From an uncultured Lachnospiraceae bacterium (GTDB lineage Bacteria; Bacillota; Clostridia; Lachnospirales; Lachnospiraceae): a stretch of DNA of 64,000 bases. The notes beneath the pieces are model-generated. The model saw only the letters and a program-made list of their open reading frames with translations, was not told the DNA's origin and did not search any database. The stretch lies in contig CANBFE010000002.1 in the NCBI GenBank assembly GCA_947367855.1, positions 62,001 through 126,000 on the forward strand, given 5' to 3'. Of the stretch, positions 9,001 to 18,119 are shown one piece after another. The position numbers were made by a program, and so were the translations under genes. How positions within the stretch are numbered: position 1 is the stretch's first letter; each line of letters begins with the position of its first letter.

Positions 9001-9529
9001 CGCGGCTATGGAGATAGAGGGAAAAAAGCATAAAGACAAGGAAATTGTGCCTGCAGCCCTGCTGTACTACCATATCCAGGATCCCTCGGTGGAGACTCCG
9101 GTGGAGCTGAAGGATGAGGAGATAGAAAGGCAGATCAGTGAGCAGCTGCGCATGAACGGGGTGGTGAACAGCGCTCCGCATATTGTGGAGCTGTTGGACA
9201 AAACCATGGAGGGAAAATCCGAGGTGATTCCTGTGGAGCGGAAGAAGGACGGCAGTTTTTCTTCCCGCTCCAGCGTGCTGAGCGATGCGGAACTGAGAAC
9301 CGTGTCGGAATATGTGAGCCGTAAGATTGCGGAGATCGGCAGGGAGATTCTGGACGGCTCCATATCCCTGAATCCCTATGAAAAGGGAAAGGAAGAGGCA
9401 TGTACCTACTGTGCTTATAAAAAGGTCTGCGGTTTTGAGGCCTCCATGCCGGGATGTGGGAAGCGGAAGCTGGAGGACCTGGACAGAGAAGAAGCGCTGC
9501 GCAGGATGGAGGAAACAGGGGAGACCTGA
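6077..9529 (+). CDS. addB: AddB, ATP-dependent helicase/nuclease subunit B
   Basis: This 1150-residue protein has an N-terminal Walker A GPSGAGKS (residues 8-15), an inactivated helicase-like middle, and a C-terminal RecB-type nuclease domain with VIDYKSGDRKF. Four cysteines at 789, 1109, 1112 and 1118 give the AddB iron-sulfur spacing C-x319-C-x2-C-x5-C. With AddA it resects double-strand breaks up to Chi-like sites and loads RecA. The ATG at 6077 begins the family-typical MSLQFYFGPSGAGKS; an upstream in-frame start at 6020 adds 19 residues with no support. addA follows after 57 bases, so the two are probably co-transcribed. Confidence 0.96.
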   Translation: MSLQFYFGPSGAGKSRKLYEDITKRAQENREQNFLIIVPDQFTMQTQKELVCLNDRGGIMNIDVLSFGRLGHRILEEVGGREIPVLDDTGKSLVLQKVAAGLKEELPALGGFLHRQGYIHEVKSAISEFMQYGIGTEDVSRLIECAQKRGALAQKLKDLETLYKGFMEYIHGNFITTEETLDVVCRSLHKSKLLAGSVVAFDGFTGFTPVQTKMIAELMSLCGEVIVTLTLGEDENPYGQDGEQKLFHLSKKTVADLTARARELSVQRGQDVFILPAGADSVREEGAVYYNEKHRFCSSPALACLEKNLFRFGTSPYEGEQQEIRLFETTSPKEEVHQTGLEICALVREEGLAYRDIAVILGDLPGYAPYVEREFARMEIPCYIDRTRQIVLNPMIEYIKSALELYIKDFSYEAVFHYLRSGLAGLEWGEVDRLENYCLATGIRGYRCYSRMFTRRMPDMEEEELEALNSCRERMMGQVEALHLGGKQTVGNYVNALYDFLVQNRVQQKLEGYKSRFEEQGELTRAREYAQIYRLVMDLLDQIYVLLGEEHISLKEFGEILEAGFGEIQVGTIPQNVDRVLVGDMERTRLSQVKALFFLGVNDGNIPKAASRGGIISDMDREFLRESELELAPSPRQQMYIQRFYLYLNMTKPSERLYLSWSRINSAGKSIRPAYLVEVVRSLFPSLSVGHPQNRSPLEQIVTGQEGLEYLAEGLREYAEGSLPGEKEQEFLTIYRVYGEGELKGKRQFLTEAAFQRYRDTGLSRAVARALYGVLLENSVTRLETYAACAYRHFLQYGLALRERGEFTFESVDMGNVYHAVLEMFSEKLTENHYTWFDFPKEFAVRQVREALERYAASYGSTVLYSSARNEYAITRMGRILTRTVLTLQKQLRKGSFVPESFELSFRYADHLDSVNVALSEQEKMRLQGRIDRIDVARDGEKVYVKVIDYKSGDRKFDLAALYYGLQLQLVVYMNAAMEIEGKKHKDKEIVPAALLYYHIQDPSVETPVELKDEEIERQISEQLRMNGVVNSAPHIVELLDKTMEGKSEVIPVERKKDGSFSSRSSVLSDAELRTVSEYVSRKIAEIGREILDGSISLNPYEKGKEEACTYCAYKKVCGFEASMPGCGKRKLEDLDREEALRRMEETGET

Positions 9530-9586
9530 TAATCCGGACGGAAGCGCGGCGGGAACGGGACAGAGTGGATAGAGGAGGCTTGGATT

Positions 9587-12500
9587 ATGGCAGTTACATT
9601 TACCCGGGAGCAGCAAAGCGCCATTGACCTGCATGGCTGCAATATACTGGTGTCAGCGGCGGCGGGAAGCGGCAAGACTGCCGTATTGGTGGAGAGAATC
9701 GTAAAAATGGTCTGTAATGAACATAATCCCGTTGATGTTGACCGTCTGCTGATTGTGACTTTCACCAATGCGGCCGCTGCAGAAATGAGGGAGCGCATAG
9801 CGGCGGGAATATCCAAAAGGCTTTCGGAATCCCCGGAATCGGAGCATATCCAGAAGCAGGCAACTTTGCTGCACAATGCCCAGATTACCACCATTGACAG
9901 TTTCTGCCTCTTTCTGCTGCGGAATCACTTCAATGAGATTGGCCTGGACCCGGCTTTCCGCATTGCGGACGAGGGAGAGATCCGGCTGATGCAGCAGGAG
10001 GCGCTTCAGGAACTGATGGAGGACTCTTATGCATCGGGCAGTGAGGCATTTCGGTTCTGCGTGGAGTATTTCTGCCCCGGAGGACGGGAAAGCGTGATGG
10101 AACAGCATATTCTGAACCTTTCCCGGTATGCGGCCAGCTTTCCCTGGCCGGACAGATGGCTGGAGGCCCGGAAGGAGGATTATTCCGTCTCTTCGGTGGA
10201 TGAAATGTGCGCCAGCGTCCATGGCAGGTACCTGGCAGACCATCTGGGGCGGATGCTTGCGGGGTGCAGGGAAAAGCTTGCTGCAGTGCAGGCACTGTGC
10301 CAGGCCCCGGACGGACCCTATATGTACGGAGAGCTGGTGGATGGGGAACTGGAACAGTTGGAAGGACTGCTTGCCTGCAGAAATCTCCAGGAATATGCAG
10401 TGAAGCTTCCGGCCATGACCTTTGGCAGACTGTCCTCGAAGAAGGACGGCAGTGTCTCACCGGAAAAAAGGGAACTGGCCAGACAGCTCCGTGGGGAGGT
10501 AAAGGACAGTATCCGGGACCTGGAAGAACGCTTTTTTGCCACGACCCTGGAACTGGCGGCAAGACAGGAGAGCGCCTGCGGAAAGCCGGTGGGGACGCTT
10601 CTGGACCTGGTTCTGGATTTTGACAGGCGGATGAGGGAGAAGAAGCAGGAGAAAAAGGTAATCGACTTTTCCGATATGGAGCACTATGCCCTGGATATTC
10701 TGCTGGAGGGGGAGGGGGAAGAGCGCAGGCCCAGCGCGGTTGCCCGGGAATACCGCCAGCATTTTGCCGAGATTCTCACAGATGAATATCAGGACAGCAA
10801 CCTGGTCCAGGAGTATCTGCTGAAGGCGGTTTCCGGGGAGGATGAGGGAAAATACAACCGCTTTATGGTGGGGGATGTGAAGCAGAGCATCTATAAATTC
10901 CGTCTGGCCAGACCGGAGCTTTTTCTGGAGAAATACCACAGCTACAACTTGGAGGGGGACTGCAGAAGGATTGACCTGGCGAAGAATTTCCGCAGCCGCG
11001 CAGAGGTGGTGGAAGGGGTAAACGAGGTGTTTGGACGCATGATGAGCCTGGAGGCAGGGGGCATTGCCTATGACGACAGGGCGGCCCTGTACCCCGGGGC
11101 ATCCTACCCGGAAAATTCCGGCTGCGGCTGCGAGCTGCTTCTGGTGGAAAAGCCGGAAAAAGGCGAGGAACTGGACGGCAGGCAGGCGGAGGGCCTGGCG
11201 ATTGCGGGAAAGATCAGGGCCCTGCGGGAGCGCTTTCTGGTGACGGACAGGGAGACTTCCGAACTGAGGCCTGTAAAATACAGTGACATGGTGATTCTGC
11301 TCCGCACCAACAGCGGGTGGGACGAGGAATTCCGGGAAGTGCTGGAGGGGGAGGGCATTCCGGTGTACATCACCTCCAGAACCGGGTATTTTGCGGCCAG
11401 GGAGGTGCAGGAACTGCTCCAGATGTTGCGGGTACTGGACAATCCAAGCCAGGATATTCCCCTTTTCGGCGTGCTGAAATCCGTTTTTGGGGGATTCTCC
11501 GAGGAGGAAATTTCCCAGATACGCAGCCGGGCCAGGGGAGGCAGCCTCTATGATGCCCTGGAAAGCTTTGCGGGCACGGACCCGCACCAGGAGGGCCTTG
11601 AAGCCAGGGTTGGGGCATTTTTGAGGATGTTGGCCTCCTACAGGGAGTACACGGTCTATCTTCCCATACGTGAGCTGCTGACAAAGCTTATTGATGATTT
11701 CGGTTATCTGGAGTATGTCACTGCGCTTCCGGCAGGCAGTAAGAGACGGGCCAATGTGGAAATGCTCCTGACCAGGGCATCGGATTTTGAGAAGACCAGC
11801 TATTTCGGGCTGTTTCATTTTATCCGTTATATGCAGCAGCTGGAAAAATATGATGTGGATTACGGCGGGGCGGAGCAGTTGGACGAAAATGCGGACGTTG
11901 TGCGCATCATGAGTATCCACAGAAGTAAGGGCCTGGAATTTCCGGTTACCTTTGTGGCGGGCCTTGGCAAACGGTTTAACATGCAGGATGCCAACCAGTC
12001 TCTGGTTCTGGACATGGATCTTGGCCTTGGCGCGGATTATGTGGACCCGGACAGGCGCATCCGCAACAGGACCCTGCGCAGGACGGTTCTGGCCCGGAAG
12101 CTCAAAGAGGACAGCTTGTCGGAGGAGATGAGACTGCTCTATGTGGCCATGACCCGCGCCAGGGAAAAGCTGATTCTCACGGGAGTATGTGAGAAGGCGG
12201 GGGAACTGTGGGAACGGCGCAGGGCAATGGGAGGCGGCAGGCTGACCTATCTGGACTTTATGGAGGCCGGAAGCTTTCTGGATTTTCTCATGCCCGTACT
12301 GCCTGGCGGCCCCATTTCGGTATCCGTGGTGGATAAGACGGAGGCTCCAAAGGAAGAGATCAGGGAGCAGGCACATCTGTTCCTCAGAAGGAATGCCCTG
12401 GAACAGGCCGGGGAGGCAGAAGGAGGGGAGGAGGAGAATCTGCTGGCAGGCCGTCTGAAGGAGGTGTATCCCCATGCCCTGCTCAGCGGCCTCTATACCA

Positions 12501-13168
12501 AGACCACAGTGTCGGAACTGAAGATTGCAGCCATGGCAGACAGGGACGAGGCGGCTTTTCATACTTTTGAGGAAAAAGAGGTGCAGCCCTATATTCCCCT
12601 GTTCCGCAGGGGGGAGGAGGCTGTCAGCGGCCCTGTCAGGGGAAATGCATATCACCGGGTAATGGAGCTGATGGATTTTGACCGTGTGATGGGCGGACCG
12701 GGCGGGAAGCCGGTTTCGCAGGAAGAGCTCGCCGCCAATGTCCATGAGTTTCTGCTTGGGGAAGTGGAGGCAAAGCGTCTGACCGAAGAATATTTCCGGG
12801 CGGTGAGGGAACAGAGAATCGTGAAATTTTTATCCTCCTCTTTGGGCGCCCGGATGAGAAGGGCCCAGTGCCAGGGGAGGCTCTACCGGGAACAGCCCTT
12901 TGTGCTGGGAATCGACGCCCGCAGGCTGAAAAAGGAGTTTCCCGCAGGGGAGACCGTTCTGATTCAGGGAATCATCGATGTGTTCTTTCAGGAGGAGGAT
13001 GGTCTGGTGCTTCTTGACTACAAAACAGATTCCGTTTCTTCCATGGAGGAGCTGTGGAACCGGTATGAGACACAGCTGGATTACTATCAGGAGGCTGTTG
13101 AGAAGATCTACGGGAAACCGGTGAAGGAGAGAATCCTGTATTCCTTCCATCTGGAAAAGGGAGGATAA
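9587..13168 (+). CDS. addA: AddA, ATP-dependent helicase/nuclease subunit A
   Basis: A 1193-residue UvrD/RecB-type helicase fused to a RecB nuclease. Seen are the Q-motif-like FTREQQSAI, Walker A SAAAGSGKT (23-31), Walker B region LTDEYQDSN, helicase motif V/VI residues in SIHRSKGLEFP and LYVAMTRAREKL, and the nuclease signature GIIDVF..LLDYKTD near the C-terminus. It is the motor and second nuclease of AddAB and acts on double-strand DNA ends. GAGGAGG precedes the ATG. Length and motif order match Bacillus-type AddA. It ends seven bases from the stop of a convergent membrane-protein gene. Confidence 0.97.
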   Translation: MAVTFTREQQSAIDLHGCNILVSAAAGSGKTAVLVERIVKMVCNEHNPVDVDRLLIVTFTNAAAAEMRERIAAGISKRLSESPESEHIQKQATLLHNAQITTIDSFCLFLLRNHFNEIGLDPAFRIADEGEIRLMQQEALQELMEDSYASGSEAFRFCVEYFCPGGRESVMEQHILNLSRYAASFPWPDRWLEARKEDYSVSSVDEMCASVHGRYLADHLGRMLAGCREKLAAVQALCQAPDGPYMYGELVDGELEQLEGLLACRNLQEYAVKLPAMTFGRLSSKKDGSVSPEKRELARQLRGEVKDSIRDLEERFFATTLELAARQESACGKPVGTLLDLVLDFDRRMREKKQEKKVIDFSDMEHYALDILLEGEGEERRPSAVAREYRQHFAEILTDEYQDSNLVQEYLLKAVSGEDEGKYNRFMVGDVKQSIYKFRLARPELFLEKYHSYNLEGDCRRIDLAKNFRSRAEVVEGVNEVFGRMMSLEAGGIAYDDRAALYPGASYPENSGCGCELLLVEKPEKGEELDGRQAEGLAIAGKIRALRERFLVTDRETSELRPVKYSDMVILLRTNSGWDEEFREVLEGEGIPVYITSRTGYFAAREVQELLQMLRVLDNPSQDIPLFGVLKSVFGGFSEEEISQIRSRARGGSLYDALESFAGTDPHQEGLEARVGAFLRMLASYREYTVYLPIRELLTKLIDDFGYLEYVTALPAGSKRRANVEMLLTRASDFEKTSYFGLFHFIRYMQQLEKYDVDYGGAEQLDENADVVRIMSIHRSKGLEFPVTFVAGLGKRFNMQDANQSLVLDMDLGLGADYVDPDRRIRNRTLRRTVLARKLKEDSLSEEMRLLYVAMTRAREKLILTGVCEKAGELWERRRAMGGGRLTYLDFMEAGSFLDFLMPVLPGGPISVSVVDKTEAPKEEIREQAHLFLRRNALEQAGEAEGGEEENLLAGRLKEVYPHALLSGLYTKTTVSELKIAAMADRDEAAFHTFEEKEVQPYIPLFRRGEEAVSGPVRGNAYHRVMELMDFDRVMGGPGGKPVSQEELAANVHEFLLGEVEAKRLTEEYFRAVREQRIVKFLSSSLGARMRRAQCQGRLYREQPFVLGIDARRLKKEFPAGETVLIQGIIDVFFQEEDGLVLLDYKTDSVSSMEELWNRYETQLDYYQEAVEKIYGKPVKERILYSFHLEKGG

Positions 13169-13175
13169 ACATGAT

Positions 13176-15371
13176 TCAGGGTACCCGGTAGAGCTTCACA
13201 TCCTCCAGGGAGAAGACGGTCTGGAAGGCAGCGTCCAGGTCTTCCTCAGCCACGGAATAGGCGCTGCGCTCAAAGGAGGACACTACCACATAGGATATCC
13301 GGTATTTTTCGTAGAGCTCCAGGTGTTCCAGGGGAGCCTCATACATCAGCCGCAGATGTTCCTTCCGCTCCGTGGTATCCAGGCCGTGAAAGTACAGGAA
13401 GGTGTCGGATCCGCAGGGAACCGTGCGCCCGGTGAGGGAGGCCACTTCGTTATTGTGCCTTGTTCCGGTGAGGAAGACTGCCTCCGGGGCGGTATGAGCC
13501 TCTATGTATTGTGCCAGCGCAACCTGGGACGGGCTGTAGAGCCTGTATCTGGAGACTGCCTCCCGACCCAAAGTGAGGACGCCGGAAAGAACGGAAAAAA
13601 GGAGAAAGGATCCGGCTGCAATCCCGGACAGCGCCCACAGCCCCCTGCCTTTTCCTGTACCGCGCAGCTTCCGGTATTTTTCCAGTCCGTAATCCACAAT
13701 GCCAAGGCACAGCAGGAGGTATGCCGGGTACAGCAGTTTATTGTTGTCATAGGTGTTTGGTGTGAATACCACCAGCTCTCCTATCCACCAAAGCAGCAGG
13801 GCAGGGAGAAGCAGAGGAGCCCTTGGGCGGCGGCAGGTCCGGGCAGCTCCCGGGAGCAGAAGCAGCGGAATTCCCATGTTTTTCAGATAGAACCAGAGAT
13901 AGGGTTCTCCCTGATTGCCCCAGTTGAAATGTCCCCTCACAAAGCCGCCCCGGGCCACCTGTCCAAAGGTCCAGAAGAGCAGCTGGGGCAGGGCGGGTAG
14001 CAGGAGAAGGAGAAGCCAGACCCCCCAGCCGGACAGCAGTTTTTTCAGTCCCCCTGCCTTCACATAGCGGGCCAGTACAGTCAGTCCCAGGAGGAAGACT
14101 CCGGCATACAGCCCGGCGCCCATTGCCATAAGGCCCGCGGAGGAGATCTTTCCGTTCTTCTGCCCCTGTTGGATGAGACACATCAGTATAAGGAAGACAG
14201 CCAGAATCCATCCTCCGGGATGCTTCAGGGGGAAGGGACGCGGCTTCCCGGGAATCTTCGGGCAGAGAGCCGGTTCCCTGTACAGCCACAGAAGGAGCCA
14301 GGACCCGCCGATGACACATGCGCTCAAAAAGGAATGGGTGTGGATCATGGGCAGGGCTCCGCCCAGAAGTCCCGCCAGGGGAAACAGGTCCTGGCGGTTC
14401 CGGAAGGCGGCGCGGTACAACAGCCACAGAAAGGGAAAAAGCACGGAATACCCGAACAGTGTGGCTCGCTGGGGCAGGAGCATGTCCGCAATGACATTGA
14501 CCCATCGGATATTCTGTTCCACCAGATTGGTGGGCGTGGTGTAAAAGCCCGTAAAAATATCGGAGAAGTCATATCCGGCACTGCCCAGGCCGGTAAAGTA
14601 GAGGAAGCCCAGACCGCCGTTCAGGAAAAACAGGACAAAGACCAGCAGCGCGGCGGAGTGGGAAGTCCTGCCCGGGGAGGAGAGCACGGTCTGCGCCAGC
14701 AGGTAGACAGAGGCAAGGACCTGCCCCATGGCAAAGACCATGGGAAGCGCATAGGCATACCGGAGGGAGGAGCCGAACAGGAGCAGGCAGGAAGATACGC
14801 TGTCGGACAGAAAGGGATAGGAAAGCTTGATGCCGGGCAGGATGGAGTAGTCCGGGGGAAATGTGTGCTGACGGGCCAGACTGGTGATAAAGCCCAGATG
14901 CATGTTCATATCGCCGTATGTACACTGACCTGTAGTCAGCGCGCCATCCACGTCCGGCAGAAGGGTATGGGTATACAGAAGGAAGATCCACAGGCCCATG
15001 ACCAGAACAAAAGCCACAGGAAAGGCCGCCCGTCCTGCTGCGCCCGGGGATTTCAAAAATCCGGAAGCGGGGCTCTGCCGGAGAATGCGCCGGAGGGCAT
15101 GCCGCTGTAGGGCATGCCTCTGTAAGGCATACAGAACTGCCGGAAGCGTAAGGCACAGGGCCAGCATATGGGCCTGCAGGGTAAAATCGAGAAAAAAGGC
15201 GCACAGCACGGGAAGCCAGGTCAGCAGAAGGGAACCCAGGACGCTTCCCGTAAGCAGCCGGGCAGAGCGCTTTTCCCGGCCCGGGAGGGAAAAGGCGAGA
15301 ATTATTCCCGCCAGCTGAAAATAGAGATAGTAGGCGCTTCCCGCCAGATTTCCCGCAAATGTACCGTCCAT
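13176..15371 (-). CDS. Large polytopic membrane protein, GT-C-like, unknown function
   Basis: The product is a 731-residue membrane protein with many hydrophobic segments from the N-terminus to about residue 620, then a soluble C-terminal tail. The tail includes YIEAHTAPEAVFLTG and a pattern resembling the extracytoplasmic end of GT-C-type glycosyltransferases or oligosaccharyltransferase-like proteins. I recognise no defined family, so a role in cell-surface glycan building is only an inference. AGGAAAGGGA lies upstream of the ATG at 15371. A short 15-bp repeat at 15095-15124 encodes LQRHA twice. It is alone, convergent with addA and divergent from the UDP-sugar pyrophosphorylase gene. Confidence 0.8.
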   Translation of the reverse strand: MDGTFAGNLAGSAYYLYFQLAGIILAFSLPGREKRSARLLTGSVLGSLLLTWLPVLCAFFLDFTLQAHMLALCLTLPAVLYALQRHALQRHALRRILRQSPASGFLKSPGAAGRAAFPVAFVLVMGLWIFLLYTHTLLPDVDGALTTGQCTYGDMNMHLGFITSLARQHTFPPDYSILPGIKLSYPFLSDSVSSCLLLFGSSLRYAYALPMVFAMGQVLASVYLLAQTVLSSPGRTSHSAALLVFVLFFLNGGLGFLYFTGLGSAGYDFSDIFTGFYTTPTNLVEQNIRWVNVIADMLLPQRATLFGYSVLFPFLWLLYRAAFRNRQDLFPLAGLLGGALPMIHTHSFLSACVIGGSWLLLWLYREPALCPKIPGKPRPFPLKHPGGWILAVFLILMCLIQQGQKNGKISSAGLMAMGAGLYAGVFLLGLTVLARYVKAGGLKKLLSGWGVWLLLLLLPALPQLLFWTFGQVARGGFVRGHFNWGNQGEPYLWFYLKNMGIPLLLLPGAARTCRRPRAPLLLPALLLWWIGELVVFTPNTYDNNKLLYPAYLLLCLGIVDYGLEKYRKLRGTGKGRGLWALSGIAAGSFLLFSVLSGVLTLGREAVSRYRLYSPSQVALAQYIEAHTAPEAVFLTGTRHNNEVASLTGRTVPCGSDTFLYFHGLDTTERKEHLRLMYEAPLEHLELYEKYRISYVVVSSFERSAYSVAEEDLDAAFQTVFSLEDVKLYRVP

Positions 15372-15490
15372 GATTCTGTCCCTTTCCTGTCCGCCGCAAT
15401 AACAAGGGTATTATAGCAGACGGATTTTGGGACTGCAACGATTTTTTTTCGGGAAGGCGGGAATTATGCGGAGAAGCCGCGAATAGCAAC

Positions 15491-15519
15491 TTGATGAAAG
15501 CGTGAGATTTTGGTATACT
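15491..15519 (+). promoter_or_regulatory. Promoter of UDP-sugar pyrophosphorylase gene
   Basis: TTGATG (15491-15496), a 17-base spacer and TATACT (15514-15519), preceded by TGG. Confidence 0.65.
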
Positions 15520-15551
15520 GAACCTATATTAAAGCGAAAGGAGCAGGAAAA

Positions 15552-16784
15552 ATGAGTATGACATTGGCACAGGCACAGGAGAAGCTGAAGGCATATGGCC
15601 AGGAGCATGTCCTGAGATACTACGGGGAGCTTTCCCAGGAGGAACAGCAGGGGCTGCTGGCTCAGATTGAGACTGCGGATATGGAGGTCATCGATTCCTG
15701 CAGGCATCAGGAGGAGCTGGGAAAAAGGGGCGTTATCACTCCCCTGGCGGCAATGCAGCTGCCGGAGATCCAGGCTAATATGGAAGAATTTACCGCTGTG
15801 GGACTGGAGGCTATCCGGGAGGGAAAGGTGGGAGCCGTCCTTCTGGCAGGGGGCATGGGAACCCGTCTGGGCTCCGACGATCCCAAAGGGGTTTACAACG
15901 TTGGAATTACAAAGAATCTGTATATCTTTGAGTGCCTGGTCAACAATCTGATGGAAGTGGTGCGCAGGGCGGATGCCTGGATCCATCTGTTTGTGATGAC
16001 CAGTGACAAGAACCATGAGGCTACGGTGCGTTTTCTCAGGGAGCACGACTTTTTCGGCTACAGTGAGGAGTATGTGCATTTCTTCACACAGAAGATGGCC
16101 CTTGCCGTGGATTACCAGGGAAAAGTCTATCTGGAGGAAAAGGGAAGGATGGCCAGTTCTCCCAACGGAAACGGAGGATGGTTTATTTCCCTGAAGGATT
16201 CCGGGCTCCTGGAGCTGGTTCATAAGGAGGGAATCCGGTGGCTGAATGTATTCGCTGTGGACAATGTGCTGCAGAAGATCGCGGATCCCTGCTTTGTGGG
16301 CGCAACCATACGGAAAAACTGTGTGGCCGGGGCCAAGGTGGTGCGCAAGGTGACGCCGGACGAGAAGGTGGGCGCCATCTGCCTGGAAGACGGAAGGCCT
16401 TCCATTGTGGAGTACTATGACATGACGGAGGAACTGATGGCTGCCATGGATGAAAACGGGGAACCCGCCTATAATTTCGGCGTGATCCTGAATTATCTCT
16501 TCAGCGTGACGGAGCTTGAAAGGATTCTGGCGCAGAGCCTGCCCCTGCATGTGGTGGAGAAAAAGATTCCCTATGTGAACGAGGCGGGGGAGAGGGTTAA
16601 ACCGGAAGAACCCAACGGATTTAAATTTGAAAATCTTGTGCTGGACATGATTCACCAGATGGAAAGCTGCCTTCCCTTTGAGGTTGTCAGGGAGAAAGAA
16701 TTTGCCCCCATCAAGAACAGGACGGGAATCGATTCCGTGGAAAGCGCCAGGGAGCTGCTGCGCCTGAACGGCGTGGAACTGTAG
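15552..16784 (+). CDS. UDPGP/UAP1-family UDP-sugar pyrophosphorylase
   Basis: A 410-residue nucleotidyltransferase of the eukaryote-like UDPGP/UAP1 family rather than the GalU type. It has the nucleotide-binding loop LLAGGMGTRLGSDDPKG (residues about 99-115), the VMTSDKNHEAT segment, and VDNVLQKIADPCFVGATI, close to the UAP1 active-site region. It should join a hexose-1-phosphate or N-acetylhexosamine-1-phosphate to UTP; glucose, galactose and GlcNAc cannot be told apart by eye. AAAGGAG precedes the ATG. galE lies next, 204 bases downstream on the same strand, which suggests joint work in UDP-galactose/UDP-glucose supply. Confidence 0.85.
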   Translation: MSMTLAQAQEKLKAYGQEHVLRYYGELSQEEQQGLLAQIETADMEVIDSCRHQEELGKRGVITPLAAMQLPEIQANMEEFTAVGLEAIREGKVGAVLLAGGMGTRLGSDDPKGVYNVGITKNLYIFECLVNNLMEVVRRADAWIHLFVMTSDKNHEATVRFLREHDFFGYSEEYVHFFTQKMALAVDYQGKVYLEEKGRMASSPNGNGGWFISLKDSGLLELVHKEGIRWLNVFAVDNVLQKIADPCFVGATIRKNCVAGAKVVRKVTPDEKVGAICLEDGRPSIVEYYDMTEELMAAMDENGEPAYNFGVILNYLFSVTELERILAQSLPLHVVEKKIPYVNEAGERVKPEEPNGFKFENLVLDMIHQMESCLPFEVVREKEFAPIKNRTGIDSVESARELLRLNGVEL

Positions 16785-16819
16785 GACAGCCCTCCTGCAG
16801 AATGATGGCATATAACATT

Positions 16820-16848
16820 TTGACAGATTCTGATAACATATGAATATT
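16820..16848 (+). promoter_or_regulatory. Possible galE promoter
   Basis: TTGACA (16820-16825), a 17-base spacer and a weak AATATT (16843-16848). The -35 is perfect and the -10 poor. Confidence 0.4.
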
Positions 16849-16988
16849 GAGGGAACCGGGAATTTTCAGTATCCTTAAAGTGTAGAGAAGACATGCGATA
16901 GAAGTCGGGATTTCGGGGGACTCTATTGTCAGCAAGAAAGAGCGCGGCGGAGAAACAGGGCGTGAAACCGTGCGGAAAAGAGGGTGTT

Positions 16989-18005
16989 ATGAAGATTTTG
17001 GTCACAGGCGGAGCCGGATATATCGGCAGCCATACGGTAGTGGAACTGCAGCAGGAAGGATACGATGTGGTGGTGGTGGATAATCTGTGCAATTCCAGCG
17101 AGAAGTCCCTGGAGCGGGTGGAAGCCGTCACGGGAAAGAAAGTTCCTTTTTACAAAGCGGATATTCTGGACAGGAAAGCCCTGGAGGAAATCTTTGACAG
17201 GGAGGCGGTTGACGCGGTTATTCACTTCGCAGGCCTGAAGGCAGTGGGGGAGTCCGTTCAAAAGCCCTGGGAGTACTATGAGAACAATATTGCAGGTACC
17301 CTGACTCTGGTGGATGTGATGCGCAGACATGGGGTGAAGAATATCATATTCTCATCCAGCGCCACTGTATACGGAAATCCGGCGGTGATTCCCATCACGG
17401 AGGACTGCCCCAAGGGACAGTGCACCAATCCTTACGGATGGACGAAATCCATGCTGGAGCAGGTGCTTGCGGACATCCAGAAGGCGGACCCGGAGTGGAA
17501 TGTGATACTGCTGCGCTACTTCAATCCCATCGGGGCCCATAAAAGCGGCACCATGGGGGAGAATCCCAACGGCATACCCAACAATCTCATGCCCTATATC
17601 ACCCAGGTGGCAGTGGGAAAGCTTCCGGAACTGGGCGTTTTCGGGGACGACTATGATACGCCGGACGGAACGGGAGTGAGAGACTACATTCATGTGGTAG
17701 ACCTGGCGCTGGGACATGTGAAGGCCCTGAAAAAGATTCAGGAGAAGGCCGGACTGAAAATTTACAATCTGGGCACTGGCACTGGCTACAGCGTACTGGA
17801 CCTGGTAAAGAATTTCCAGGAGGCCACAGGGGTGAAGATTCCCTATACCATCAAACCCAGGCGCGCCGGGGACATTGCCACCTGCTATGCGGATGCAGCT
17901 CTTGCCAGAGAGGAGCTGGGCTGGGAGGCGCAGCGGGGGATTCTGGAAATGTGCGAGGATTCCTGGAGATGGCAGAAAAACAATCCCAACGGATATGAGA
18001 GCTGA
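16989..18005 (+). CDS. galE: UDP-glucose 4-epimerase
   Basis: This 338-residue extended SDR protein interconverts UDP-glucose and UDP-galactose using bound NAD. It begins MKILVTGGAGYIGSH (NAD-binding glycine motif) and has the catalytic Ser region IFSSSATVYG, the YGWTK (YxxxK) motif, LRYFNPIGAH and the substrate-binding RDYIHVVDLA segment, all typical of GalE. The ATG at 16989 matches the family start; the frame is open 21 codons further up without a better site. It sits after the UDP-sugar pyrophosphorylase and before a bidirectional terminator shared with the convergent gene. Confidence 0.96.
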   Translation: MKILVTGGAGYIGSHTVVELQQEGYDVVVVDNLCNSSEKSLERVEAVTGKKVPFYKADILDRKALEEIFDREAVDAVIHFAGLKAVGESVQKPWEYYENNIAGTLTLVDVMRRHGVKNIIFSSSATVYGNPAVIPITEDCPKGQCTNPYGWTKSMLEQVLADIQKADPEWNVILLRYFNPIGAHKSGTMGENPNGIPNNLMPYITQVAVGKLPELGVFGDDYDTPDGTGVRDYIHVVDLALGHVKALKKIQEKAGLKIYNLGTGTGYSVLDLVKNFQEATGVKIPYTIKPRRAGDIATCYADAALAREELGWEAQRGILEMCEDSWRWQKNNPNGYES

Positions 18006-18034
18006 CGGCGGAGGGTCGTGGAGGCCGGTATGAC

Positions 18035-18085
18035 AAAAGCCGGATGTGGAAAGCGGAGAAACTGCTTCCTCATCCGGCTTTTTGT
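18035..18085. terminator. Bidirectional terminator between galE and hlyIII-like gene
   Basis: AAAAGCCGGATG (18035-18046) pairs with CATCCGGCTTTTT (18071-18083), giving T-rich tails on both strands. It serves both convergent genes. Confidence 0.8.
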
Positions 18086-18119
18086 AATCCAATCTGAATT
18101 GCGGCTGCGCCCGGGCAGT

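Noticed and set aside
10457..12745. Minus-strand frame of 762 codons
   Set aside because: It is antisense to addA, with shadow-type composition, no ribosome site and no recognisable domain.
14169..15110. Plus-strand frame of 313 codons
   Set aside because: It is antisense to the large membrane-protein gene, rich in Gly/Gln/Lys, with no motifs.
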